Shown here: piece by piece, positions 16,516 to 24,743 of the stretch
How the letters are laid out: every line of letters starts with the position of its first letter
Position numbering within the stretch: position 1 is the stretch's first letter
Assembly (NCBI GenBank): GCA_019359375.1
Contig: JAHHHL010000016.1
Span: 62,001-126,000 of the forward strand
Direction of reading: 5' to 3'
Source: Lyngbya sp. HA4199-MV5
GTDB taxonomy: Bacteria; Cyanobacteriota; Cyanobacteriia; Leptolyngbyales; Leptolyngbyaceae
Length of the DNA: 64,000 nt
Program-made: the position numbers and the translations under genes
Notes under the pieces: model-generated
Told to the model about the DNA's origin: nothing
Seen by the model: only the letters and a program-made list of their open reading frames with translations
Databases searched by the model: none

Positions 16516-17808
16516 CTATCTGCTGTCTAAGTAGTCGCTGTACCATAACCCACCAAGAGGTAAGCCCTCAGAAACAAGGTTCACAATGAGAGGATCTTCA
16601 CTAGCACGTCTAATTGTAGAGAAGCCATCTTCACCCTTTTCAAGAATCCAGACTTCTTTAGGTTCAAGAGCATCTACAAAGTAAGGTTGATGTGTTGTGA
16701 CAAAAACTTGGGAACCACCTTTATGACCAGTTGCATGTTCTCGAAACTCTCTTGCTAAAGTCTCTAAGAGCTTATGATAAAGCCCATTTTCTGGCTCTTC
16801 AATACATAAAAAAGGAGGTGGTGAAGGATCTTCTAATAAAAGAAGATAGGCAAAAACTTTTAGCGTTCCATCTGACATTTGTTGAGCATAGAATGGATCA
16901 CTAAAGCCTTTATCATTGAACCGAAGAAGAAGCCTACCATCTGGGCTTCTTTCAGTATTAATTTGATTCAAGCCTGGAATTTTTCCAGCAATTTTTTCTA
17001 AAATAGATTGGAATTTTCTGGGGTGTTCCCTCTCCATAAATTGAACCACATTCCCAAGATTATCTCCGTGAATGTTCAGATGCTTTTGTGGTCCAGCAAG
17101 AGGTAAACTCCTAGCTGAATCTGGCGTAAAGTAACTAAGATACCAGCCTTCAATAAACCGACGGAATGCTGAAATCCTTGGATGTTGCTTTAGTGATCCT
17201 AAAGTTGCAATTCCAAGTTTTCGCTTATCATCAAGTTCCACTAATTCAGTTTCTTTACTTTCTTCCCCTGCCTCCCCGGTCTGGATGCTTTCTATTAATT
17301 TGAATAAATCAAATTGCTCCTTATCTTCCTCAACTTTTTTGCCTTCCCCTTCGCCTTTCCAAGCAATTCCTCTCCCTTCGTTGAGGATCAGAAAGGAAAA
17401 AGGCCATCCTTTATCTTGTCCTTTTCTTCGCTGTCTAAGTCTCTCACTTTTTACAGATGGTCTTCCTGTAGAGTCAAGGTCTATGGCTAACTCATAAGTA
17501 ATTGGTCGAGCATTGCCGTCCTCCTTATAATAGACCTCAAACTCAACACTACCCTCTTGCCCTTGTGAACGAATCCCCTTAAAACCACCACGACCACGAG
17601 AGTCGCAGGCTTCTTCTACTCCTCCCCTTAAACAATCTGAGAGAAAGCCAAAAGCGTCAAAGATTGTACTTTTCCCCACTCCATTCTTGCCAATAACTGC
17701 TGTCATTGGTGTTAAAGGGTTGGCATCTCGCGTGTTCCAGAGCTTGCCTAATGTGACATCGCGAAGAGCTCTGTAGTTTTTTATTCTAAAACCTTCTATT
17801 TTAGACAC
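16516..17808 (-). CDS. AAA15/ABC-type ATPase (COG4637-like), paired with DUF4276
   Basis: The 430-residue protein is an SMC/OLD-type ATPase without a fused TOPRIM domain. It has N-terminal FRIKNYRALRDVTLGKL, Walker A GKNGVGKST at 40-48, a charged insertion (about 150-205), signature-like QMSDGTLKVFAYLLLL, Walker B FLCIEEPENGLYHKL, and the switch histidine in FVTTHQPYFVDAL. It probably forms a dimer that senses a trigger and releases or activates the downstream DUF4276 protein, as in PARIS or AbiL; this is inference from architecture. The start codon is GTG. Upstream, 17809-18130 separates it from a divergent Uma2 gene. Confidence 0.85.
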   Translation of the reverse strand: MSKIEGFRIKNYRALRDVTLGKLWNTRDANPLTPMTAVIGKNGVGKSTIFDAFGFLSDCLRGGVEEACDSRGRGGFKGIRSQGQEGSVEFEVYYKEDGNARPITYELAIDLDSTGRPSVKSERLRQRRKGQDKGWPFSFLILNEGRGIAWKGEGEGKKVEEDKEQFDLFKLIESIQTGEAGEESKETELVELDDKRKLGIATLGSLKQHPRISAFRRFIEGWYLSYFTPDSARSLPLAGPQKHLNIHGDNLGNVVQFMEREHPRKFQSILEKIAGKIPGLNQINTERSPDGRLLLRFNDKGFSDPFYAQQMSDGTLKVFAYLLLLEDPSPPPFLCIEEPENGLYHKLLETLAREFREHATGHKGGSQVFVTTHQPYFVDALEPKEVWILEKGEDGFSTIRRASEDPLIVNLVSEGLPLGGLWYSDYLDSR

Positions 17809-18130
17809 CTAAGCACCTTCGACTAGTTAGGATGTTAATTCTATCAATTGCTGTGGTAATTTAGCAGTTCTCCAATGTTTTCTCTAGGAGCTTAATTAGA
17901 CTAATAGCCTGTAGGGGATAATGCTATTTGGATAACGATCACCCCACGTTCTCACGACCCTCTTGCTACTCATCGCGTATAACAAAAAGCTTAAAGATCG
18001 CGATCTAAGACAAGAGTGCCCAGAGTATTGAGTCGTTGGCAGGTGCAGGGAAGAGAGTCGATCGCAACAAAAGCGGTAACAGGCGTAACACTGTGATCTA
18101 CGCTGGAAGAAGCAGCAGAAAGGAACGCCA
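17809..18130. other. Divergent promoter region
   Basis: These 322 bases lie between the AAA/DUF4276 operon (minus) and a Uma2 gene (plus). AAGGA near 18120 is the ribosome-binding site of the latter. Otherwise I see only a few HIP1-like GATCGCGATC segments and no gene or repeat. Confidence 0.4.
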
Positions 18131-18862
18131 ATGGTCATGACTTCTTCGCCCATCATCTACCCGGAATCAGACGGACTGCCAATGGCAGAGAACACAATCC
18201 AGTTTGAGTGGATTGTTTACATTAAGAAAGGACTGGACTGGCTGTTTATTGATGATCCAACCGTTTTCGTGGCGGGTGATTTGCTCTGGTATCCCGTTGA
18301 AGGCGATAACAAGCTGCGGCAGGCACCCGATGCAATGGTGGTGTTCGATCGACCTAAAGGCGATCGCGCCAGTTACCAGCAATGGCTCGAAGATGACATT
18401 CCACCGCAGGTTGTGTTTGAGGTGATTGCGCCCGGTCACACCATTCCCGAAATGACCCGCAAGTTTCAGTTTTACGAGCGCTACGGGGTCGAGGAATACT
18501 ATATCTATGACCCCGATCGCGCCAGTTTGGGTGGCTTCCTGCGCCAGGATGGATGTTTAGAAGCCATTGAATCGATGGAAGCTTGGGTCAGTCCCCGCTT
18601 GAACGTTTGCTTTGGCTTAACGCCAGAGGGCGATCTGGTGCTGATTCGTCCCAATGGGCAACCGTTTGAGACGTATGAACAGATTGCGGAACGAGCCGAG
18701 CAAGAGCGATCGCGGGCAGACCACGAACGCCAACGAGCAGACAAAGAGCGGCAACGGGCTGATGCGGCGGAACGTCGTGCCCAGCAGGCAGAAGACGAAA
18801 TTAAGCGACTCAAGGCGCAACTACACGCGCTTGGACACACCCCTGATGATGCAAAGAGTTGA
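18131..18862 (+). CDS. Uma2-family protein with a C-terminal coiled coil
   Basis: The 243-residue protein has the PD-(D/E)xK-like Uma2 (DUF820) fold, seen in RQAPDAMVVFDRP, PPQVVFEVIAPGHT and RKFQFYERYGVEEYYIYDPD. The family is greatly expanded in cyanobacteria and is annotated as putative restriction-like endonuclease without a proven role. A charged coiled coil of Glu-Arg/Ala-Asp repeats follows (about 190-235). It ends 12 bases before thiG on the same strand; the genes may share a transcript but not a pathway. Confidence 0.88.
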   Translation: MVMTSSPIIYPESDGLPMAENTIQFEWIVYIKKGLDWLFIDDPTVFVAGDLLWYPVEGDNKLRQAPDAMVVFDRPKGDRASYQQWLEDDIPPQVVFEVIAPGHTIPEMTRKFQFYERYGVEEYYIYDPDRASLGGFLRQDGCLEAIESMEAWVSPRLNVCFGLTPEGDLVLIRPNGQPFETYEQIAERAEQERSRADHERQRADKERQRADAAERRAQQAEDEIKRLKAQLHALGHTPDDAKS

Positions 18863-18874
18863 GGACTTATCACC

Positions 18875-19708
18875 ATGCAACTGTTAGATCGACCGCTAGA
18901 CCGAGCTAAGGATGACGTGTTGACGATCGCTGGACGCACCTTCAAATCGCGCCTGATGACAGGCACGGGCAAATATCGCAACTTTGACGAAATGTGCCAG
19001 AGCATCGTCGCTAGCGAGTGTGAAATCGTCACTGTGGCTGTGCGACGGGTGCAGACCAACGCACCAGGGCACGAAGGACTGGCAGACGCGCTGGATTGGA
19101 CGAAAATCTGGATGCTGCCCAATACTGCCGGGTGCCAAACCGCTGATGAAGCCGTACGTGTGGCTCGGTTAGGGCGCGAGATGGCGAAATTGCTGGGTCA
19201 GGAAGATAACAATTTCGTCAAGCTCGAAGTCATTCCCGATGCCAAGTATTTGCTACCTGACCCGATCGGCACCCTTGAAGCAGCAGAAAAGCTCGTCAAA
19301 GAAGGGTTTGCTGTGTTGCCCTACATCAACGCCGATCCACTGCTGGCAAAGCGGCTGGAAGAGGTGGGTTGTGTAACGGTCATGCCGTTAGGGTCGCCGA
19401 TCGGCTCTGGGCAAGGGTTGAACAATGCCGCCAATATTCGCATCATCATCGAGAATGCGACGGTTCCAGTTGTGGTCGATGCGGGGATTGGTGTACCCAG
19501 TGAAGCGGCACAGGCGATGGAATTAGGAGCCGATGCGCTCTTGATTAACACGGCGATCGCTCAGGCGCAAAATCCAGCCGCAATGGCACGCGCTATGAAT
19601 CTGGCAGCACAGGCAGGACGACTCGCCTATCAGGCAGGACGAATTCCCGTCAAAGCTTACGCCAGCCCAAGTTCACCCACGACAGGCATTGTTCACGCTC
19701 AACCTTGA
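18875..19708 (+). CDS. thiG: Thiazole synthase ThiG
   Basis: ThiG condenses deoxyxylulose 5-phosphate, dehydroglycine and ThiS-thiocarboxylate into the thiazole phosphate of thiamine. The TIM-barrel protein is 277 residues long. [10 protein letters not shown] starts the barrel, and Lys116 in [10 protein letters not shown] is the Schiff-base lysine. [16 protein letters not shown] and [19 protein letters not shown] form the phosphate site, and [13 protein letters not shown] follows. It is encoded alone, unlike the ThiO-ThiG fusions of many cyanobacteria; thiO is 4.9 kb upstream. No ThiS gene and no TPP riboswitch were seen nearby. Confidence 0.95.
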   Translation: MQLLDRPLDRAKDDVLTIAGRTFKSRLMTGTGKYRNFDEMCQSIVASECEIVTVAVRRVQTNAPGHEGLADALDWTKIWMLPNTAGCQTADEAVRVARLGREMAKLLGQEDNNFVKLEVIPDAKYLLPDPIGTLEAAEKLVKEGFAVLPYINADPLLAKRLEEVGCVTVMPLGSPIGSGQGLNNAANIRIIIENATVPVVVDAGIGVPSEAAQAMELGADALLINTAIAQAQNPAAMARAMNLAAQAGRLAYQAGRIPVKAYASPSSPTTGIVHAQP

Positions 19709-19845
19709 CCGTGTAAACCTTGTTACGAGACGTAACGTTTCGACATAAAGACGAGCAATTCGCAAATCTTTTTGGTATAAATGTAAGTTACTTCCACTTT
19801 TGTTACAAATCTGTTACAATTGTTTGAAATCATTGAGGATAACTT

Positions 19846-20016
19846 ATGCGTTACACCGTTGAAGAAGGCGGACGGCTAAACAACTTTGCAGTTGAGCCTA
19901 AAATGTATCAGGCTGAGCCACCCAACACGACCCAAAAGCGGAACTACATCATTTTGGGCGCAGGTGCCGCCGCTCTGGTCGGTGGACTCTTGTTCGTTGC
20001 CGTCTCTGTGTCTTAA
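19846..20016 (+). CDS. psb34: Photosystem II assembly protein Psb34 (ssl1498 family)
   Basis: This 56-residue protein begins MRYTVEEGGRLNNFAVEPKM, continues YQAEPPNTTQKRNYIILGAG and ends in a single membrane helix (about 34-55, rich in Ala/Gly/Val). The EEGGRLNNFA...EPKxYQA...QKRNY pattern is that of the Hlip-like Psb34 family, which binds CP47-containing photosystem II intermediates and competes with Hlips during maturation. GAGGA lies 7 bases before the ATG. TACAAT at 19815-19820 is a plausible -10 element but has no good -35. A hairpin terminator follows at 20111. It is transcribed as a single gene. Confidence 0.88.
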   Translation: MRYTVEEGGRLNNFAVEPKMYQAEPPNTTQKRNYIILGAGAAALVGGLLFVAVSVS

Positions 20017-20110
20017 CATCAGTCTTTGTGTCTTAAGATTCAACTTCTGTCTTAACAAACCTGTGAGACAAACTTTAAGACGCTCATAAAACGAATGACT
20101 TTAAAAAGCG

Positions 20111-20146
20111 ACCGGGCTGTTTACTTTACGTGAATGCCCGGTTTTG
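20111..20146 (+). terminator. Intrinsic terminator after psb34
   Basis: ACCGGGC (20111-20117) pairs with GCCCGGT (20136-20142) and is followed by TTT. The loop is 18 bases. The rest of the 304-base gap 20017-20320 shows no gene. Confidence 0.65.
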
Positions 20147-20320
20147 CAATTCCACTCATGCATAAAGGGGTATCTACTGCCAATGCATCGCTGCCAACGG
20201 TGCCTTGGCTCGTCCAGGCAATGTCAGCCTTTCATCCTGAAGCCACGATCGAGCCTCTGAAAAGAGTGATATCAGCTTCAACTACACGGCTGCTTCGCGC
20301 GACACGGCGTACTACCTGCA

Positions 20321-23086
20321 ATGCAACTCGCTGACTGTTCTTCTCCATCTCCTGCTCACGATCGCGCTCCTCAAAGCTTTTCAGGACAGAACCAAAAAGC
20401 GTACTTGCGCCTGAAGCTGGCACTTAGCCTGAGTCTACGCCGACAAATCTTTTTGGCTGTGTGCGATGACGTAGCGCTGCGTAATCGTCTGGCGGCTCGT
20501 CTCTACGCCGAGTTGGGGTATGCGTCGCCAAAGCCTCTCGCCATTGAAGCAACACCCGCACGATCGCGTGATACACCTGTGAGTCTTGCGTCTCCCCACG
20601 GCAATCGGCTGTCTGTGATAGCGGACGACGGTGATGCAGCGTCCACTCCATCCACGGCTCTACCGTCTTCCTTGCTCTATCCTCGGCTGGTGAGCCTCAA
20701 CCTTAACCTGACCGATCCCAACCCAATGGTGCAGATTGCTGAGTGGTTGGCACAGTATCCGCCACCGAAGGGGACGAATGCCCGCTCGCGATCGCCGGGA
20801 TTCCAGATTTTGGGCATTGAGCGCTTGACCCGTCAACCTGCTCTCGTGCAAAAGCGCTTTCTGCATTCGTTACAGCAGATCGAACATTACCTATCCTGCT
20901 TAGAATCGCCGTTGCTGCTCTGGCTGCCGCGTCCCTGGCTAAATGCCGTGAAACAATCGGCTCCTAATTTTTGGAACTGGCATACCGCTCTGTTTGAATT
21001 TGAAGGCGACCCCACGCCACTAGCAACGGTTGTTAATCGCCTGTCTGCCCATCATCTAACCTCCTCTACGTCGTTAGAAGCCACGGCTGTCAGCAGCGAT
21101 CAACATCAGGGCGGGGCATCTCCCATCCTCCCATTGCCATCTGAAACAACGCTGTATGTCGGGAAGGATGCAGCGATCAGCGATCCAGTAGAACCTCTTG
21201 AGCGTGAAGGGTTTCATGGAGCGCTTGATGGTAGGCAGTCTGACAATGGGCAGGATGATGGGCAGGTCAGTGGGGCGATCGCGCAGACTGCTGAGGCGCT
21301 TGAGCAGCGTTCAACACCCGCACGAAACAATATCCCTGCTTCCAAGGACGATCTTTGGGCGATTCTGACCCATGATCTGGCACTGCTGAATCAGCCCACT
21401 GCGGTGAAACCATCGTCCGAGCCATCAGACGTTGAATCATTTATACCCATTGCACCTGCAAAAGCCGCCGTACCTTCGATCGAAGCTTCTATACAAACCG
21501 TTGATCCCGCAACACCTGATCTGCTTTCCCCATCGTCTGCGAGCAAGAACAACCAATCCGCCACCGTCGAGCCTGCTGAAGTTGAGCTTACTGAAGTTGA
21601 AGCTGCTGAAGTTGAACCTGCTGAAACGGCTGCCCTCACGGCTGAATCAGTTGGTGCCGCGATCGCCGAACCTGCTGTAGAACGTCGATCGGATGCTGAC
21701 TCCTTCACGCAAAACCAGGCGGCTCTCGACCTGTCAGACCTCATTTTGGCGGTCGTGGCTGAAGAAGACGGCGACCAGCCCTCTAGCCAGAATGCTCAGA
21801 TTATTCAGGCATTGCAGCAAATTGAACAACTGCACCTGCAACAGGCACCTAAGGCAACGCTGCTAGCGGCATATCAAAACCTGGGCAATCTTTGCCGCGA
21901 TCGCATTGAGCAGGGCTACGCCTCCTCGCGGCACTTGTTGTTGACCATTTGTGTGTATGAGCAGACGTTGCAGTGGCTGGATGATGCCTCGCTCCTGTGG
22001 TCTGATATCTTGAACGATATTGGCAACCTGTACTGGATGCTGGCGCGACATGAAGCCGCAACTGATGATAGCCTGACCTATCTGGAGCAGGCGATCGCGA
22101 CGTATCAGCAGGCATTGTCTACCACCAATCCTGACACGCGCCCTCACAACTACGCGATGATTCAGAACAATTTGGGGTCTGCCTACGGGGATATGGCGCG
22201 GTTCCGCACGCCCGCAGAAAGCCTGGAGCAATCTGTTGTAGCCTATGAAGCGGCTCTGCGCTATCGCCAACTGCATGACGATCCGGCGCGCTATGCTGCT
22301 ACGCAAAATAACCTGGGTACGGCGTACTGGAATCTGGCGCAACACCAGCAACCCGTGCGACGACTCAAGCAGTCGATCGCCGCCTACTTTGAAGCATTGC
22401 GCTACTACAGTCCTGATTGTGAGCCGATGCACTACGCCATGATTCAAAATAATTTGGGCACCGCGTACTGGAATCTGGCTCAGCAGCCTCAGGCAAAGCT
22501 GGGAGTCGGCACCGCGAAAGGCAAAGATTTATCGGGAGCCGATTTGCTACAGCGAGCGATCGCTGCCTATCGGGCGGCGTTAGTTTACCGCACGCTTGCT
22601 GTCGCACCTGCTGCCCATGCCGCCACGCAAAACAACCTGGGTACCGCCTGCTGGCAATTGGCGATTCTACTAACCGACCAGCCTGAACGGCGCTATGAGT
22701 TGTTGCAGCAGGCGATCGAGTCCTACAAAGAAGCGATCGCGGCAGTAGACTACCTCTCTGCGACAAAAGCCACTCATACGCACGCTCTCTCCTTTGACCC
22801 CGCAGCGACTCACAACAACCTCGGTCTGGCGTACTATCAACTTGCCACCGATAAGCAAAGTCGAGAAAGTAGCGCCCAACGTTCTGCTGGACTCGAAGCA
22901 GCCCTGCACCACCACCTGCAAGCGCTCCAGGCGTGGCAGGCTCAGCCAGACCTGTACCAGACTGTTTTCAGCTATGTTCTGCAAACAATGCGTGCCTTCC
23001 ACAGCGAATTTGGCACCAAAGGGCAAACGCAGGCGTTATCTCAAATACCCGCGAATCTGCTGCCAGAGGTGTTGAAGCAGCTTTAG
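20321..23086 (+). CDS. Large TPR protein of cyanobacteria
   Basis: The 921-residue protein has three parts. The N-terminal domain (about 25-240) starts AYLRLKLALSLSLRRQIFLAV and contains FQILGIERLTRQPALVQKRF and SPLLLWLPRPWLNAVKQSAP; it resembles an AAA-like fold without a visible Walker A. The middle (about 240-480) is disordered and acidic, including the 5-residue iteration V-E-x-A-E. The C-terminal half (about 500-880) is made of TPR units with NNLGxAYWNLAQ. Proteins of this type are scaffolds, and no catalytic residue is seen. The true start could lie a little downstream of ATG 20321 because the first 20 residues look unstructured. Function unknown. Confidence 0.8.
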   Translation: MQLADCSSPSPAHDRAPQSFSGQNQKAYLRLKLALSLSLRRQIFLAVCDDVALRNRLAARLYAELGYASPKPLAIEATPARSRDTPVSLASPHGNRLSVIADDGDAASTPSTALPSSLLYPRLVSLNLNLTDPNPMVQIAEWLAQYPPPKGTNARSRSPGFQILGIERLTRQPALVQKRFLHSLQQIEHYLSCLESPLLLWLPRPWLNAVKQSAPNFWNWHTALFEFEGDPTPLATVVNRLSAHHLTSSTSLEATAVSSDQHQGGASPILPLPSETTLYVGKDAAISDPVEPLEREGFHGALDGRQSDNGQDDGQVSGAIAQTAEALEQRSTPARNNIPASKDDLWAILTHDLALLNQPTAVKPSSEPSDVESFIPIAPAKAAVPSIEASIQTVDPATPDLLSPSSASKNNQSATVEPAEVELTEVEAAEVEPAETAALTAESVGAAIAEPAVERRSDADSFTQNQAALDLSDLILAVVAEEDGDQPSSQNAQIIQALQQIEQLHLQQAPKATLLAAYQNLGNLCRDRIEQGYASSRHLLLTICVYEQTLQWLDDASLLWSDILNDIGNLYWMLARHEAATDDSLTYLEQAIATYQQALSTTNPDTRPHNYAMIQNNLGSAYGDMARFRTPAESLEQSVVAYEAALRYRQLHDDPARYAATQNNLGTAYWNLAQHQQPVRRLKQSIAAYFEALRYYSPDCEPMHYAMIQNNLGTAYWNLAQQPQAKLGVGTAKGKDLSGADLLQRAIAAYRAALVYRTLAVAPAAHAATQNNLGTACWQLAILLTDQPERRYELLQQAIESYKEAIAAVDYLSATKATHTHALSFDPAATHNNLGLAYYQLATDKQSRESSAQRSAGLEAALHHHLQALQAWQAQPDLYQTVFSYVLQTMRAFHSEFGTKGQTQALSQIPANLLPEVLKQL

Positions 23087-23446
23087 GGAGGGTGGGGAGT
23101 AGGGAGTAGGGAGTAGGGTAAAGGCTAAAGGCTAAAGAACTGACCATTGACCGCGCAATCAACTCAAAACTCAAAACTCAAAACTCAAAACTTTCTCACT
23201 CCTCACCCCCTGATTGACTGACAAAAGTCTTGAAAGGTTGGTCGCTTCGTTGCTCACCCGCCCGTGATTCAAATCCGGGCTAAGGGTGCGAAACCCGTTC
23301 AAACGGGTTGTCAGGCGCTCGTAGTCCTCTTGAGAGGACTTTCTGCCATTAGCCCGCACTTTCAGTGCAGGACGGTTCAAGTACTTGCTCAAAGATTTGT
23401 CAGTCAACCAGCCTCATCCCTCTCTCCTCTCTCCTCTCCTCCCACC
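23087..23446. repeat. STRR-type repeat region interrupted by a 202-bp element
   Basis: GGGGAGTAGGGAGTAGGGAG (from about 23093), AAGGCTAAAGGCTAAAG, the centre AACTCAAAACTCAAAACT (23161-23190) and pyrimidine CTCACTCCTCACCCC form the same three-part structure found inside thiO and speA. The 202-bp element (23210-23411) is inserted in the pyrimidine-rich part. The remainder, TCCCTCTCTCCTCTCTCC, abuts the start codon of the DinB-type gene. Confidence 0.75.
23210..23411. mobile_element. 202-bp MITE-like element, copy 1
   Basis: The terminal inverted repeats are 16 bp with one mismatch (CTGATTGACTGACAAA on the left; the reverse complement of the right end is CTGGTTGACTGACAAA). Internal hairpins include AACCCGTTCAAACGGGTT, AGTCCTCTTGAGAGGACT and a CCCGCACT/AGTGCAGG stem. 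It is flanked by CCTCACCCC (23201-23209) and CCTCATCCC (23412-23420), an 8/9 target duplication. It matches the inverted copy at 43737-43938 at 192 of 202 positions without gaps. It encodes no transposase. Confidence 0.88.
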
Positions 23447-23938
23447 ATGCTTATTCAACATTTTCAACTGCTGGCACGGTACAACACATTGGCGAATCGT
23501 AAACTCTATGATGCCTGTGCTCAGCTTTCAGAGACGGAACGCACTCGTATCCGTCCAGCCTTTTTCAAGAGTATTCATGGGACGCTAAATCACATTCTGG
23601 TGGGCGATCGCATCTGGCAAACCCGCTTCACGGGCGGTACGATTCCGTCTACGGGACTCGATGCCATTCTCTATGAATCGTTTGAGGAGCTACGCCATGC
23701 CCGCATTGCCGAGGATGAACGCATTGAAGCGTTTGCGGCTGACTTGACGGATGAGTTTTTGGGGCAATCCATTTCATACATCAACAATCAGGGACGACAC
23801 CTCAATGATCCTGCCGCGTTACTGGTAGCTCACCTTTTCAACCATCAGACCCATCATCGCGGGCAAATCCACGATCTGTTGACACAAACCGAAGTTGCTC
23901 CACCATCGTTAGATATGCATCGCGTGATTCGACCCTAA
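23447..23938 (+). CDS. DinB-family protein
   Basis: The 163-residue protein is a four-helix DinB/YfiT-type putative metal enzyme. Ligand histidines are visible in SIHGTLNHILVGDRIW and AHLFNHQTHHRGQIHDLL. Related proteins are thiol-dependent transferases or damage-inducible proteins of unknown substrate. ATG 23447 is chosen because the longer open frame from 23264 runs through the 202-bp element. The leader is a CT-rich repeat ending CTCCTCCCACC, without a Shine-Dalgarno sequence. Confidence 0.88.
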   Translation: MLIQHFQLLARYNTLANRKLYDACAQLSETERTRIRPAFFKSIHGTLNHILVGDRIWQTRFTGGTIPSTGLDAILYESFEELRHARIAEDERIEAFAADLTDEFLGQSISYINNQGRHLNDPAALLVAHLFNHQTHHRGQIHDLLTQTEVAPPSLDMHRVIRP

Positions 23939-24060
23939 GGCAGAAGGCAGGGGAGTTGTTAGTTTTTAGTTTTTAGAAGGAATTAGGAACGGCTCATGCA
24001 CTAACAACCAACAACTAACAACTAACAACTGGTTCATCCCTCATCCCCTCAAATCCTTTT
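23939..24060. repeat. STRR-type repeat after the DinB gene
   Basis: GGCAGAAGGCAGGGG is followed by GTTGTTAGTTTTTAGTTTTT, a segment with GGAACGGCTCATGCACTAAC, CAACTAACAACTAACAACT and a pyrimidine-rich end. The middle is about 45 bp and is shared with 9703-9750. Confidence 0.65.
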
Positions 24061-24137
24061 GCCAAAAGCATTGCGGGGATCGATTATAAATACTTATAAT
24101 GCTTTACATAAGGTAACAGAAACGGAAGAGCGCCATT

Positions 24138-24686
24138 ATGGTTGGATTCATCAAGGGAATTTTAGGAGCCAAGCAAACGGCGAAAACTGAAGCGACTCCA
24201 GCACCGGACGTAATGCCAAAGCCAAAAGCTGAACCAAAGCCAAAAGCGGCACCAAAAGCACAAGCGGCACCGAAGCCGCCGGCAGCACCAAAGCAAGCGA
24301 AACAAAAGCCCGAAGCGTTTTATCTGGATTCTAGCGATGCCAGAACGCTGGGCGATATTGACTACATGCAAACGGCGCGGGAGGTCAGGCGATCGTTCCC
24401 CAAAACGCTGGGTGGTGAAGAACTGCGTACCGTCTCCGTTGTTTCTTCATTGCAGCGATCGGCGGCACAAAAAGCACAGGCGATCGCGCAGCAGGCTTCC
24501 TTAAAAATCACACCATCTTCAACGTTTGCATCCCAGTCAACGCCCGTTAGCGGCTGGACTACGCCCAAAGCTGATGCTCCACCCACAATCTCTGACCCGA
24601 AAGAGCGCCGTCGTAAAGACTCTAACCTGGATACGTTCCGATCGATGGCGCGTGACCTTCAGAAGGGTAGAGCGCGTAGCTATTAG
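24138..24686 (+). CDS. Conserved cyanobacterial protein with Ala/Pro/Lys-rich linker
   Basis: The 182-residue protein has an N-terminal segment MVGFIKGILGAK and an Ala/Pro/Lys linker (about 20-58, repeats of PKxxAxPK). A conserved-looking core FYLDSSDARTLGDIDYMQTAREVRRSFPKTLGG follows, and the C terminus is basic (KERRRKDSNLDTFRSMARDLQKGRARSY). I do not recognise a characterised domain. The core resembles small proteins widespread in cyanobacteria. The asparagine-synthetase-like gene begins within about 60 bases on the same strand, so the two may form an operon. Confidence 0.65.
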   Translation: MVGFIKGILGAKQTAKTEATPAPDVMPKPKAEPKPKAAPKAQAAPKPPAAPKQAKQKPEAFYLDSSDARTLGDIDYMQTAREVRRSFPKTLGGEELRTVSVVSSLQRSAAQKAQAIAQQASLKITPSSTFASQSTPVSGWTTPKADAPPTISDPKERRRKDSNLDTFRSMARDLQKGRARSY

Positions 24687-24743
24687 GAGGTGTAGTCGTC
24701 AGCAAATCGCCTAAGATTGCCATGTTGCACGTTGGACGTAGCT

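Noticed and set aside
18863-18874. TPP riboswitch upstream of thiG or thiO
   Set aside because: The gap before thiG is 12 bases and the one before thiO is 9; no THI-box elements were seen further upstream.
23255-23285. tRNA T-arm-like segment (GATTCAAATCC between GCCCG and CGGGC)
   Set aside because: It is one of the hairpins of the 202-bp element and no acceptor, D or anticodon arm surrounds it.
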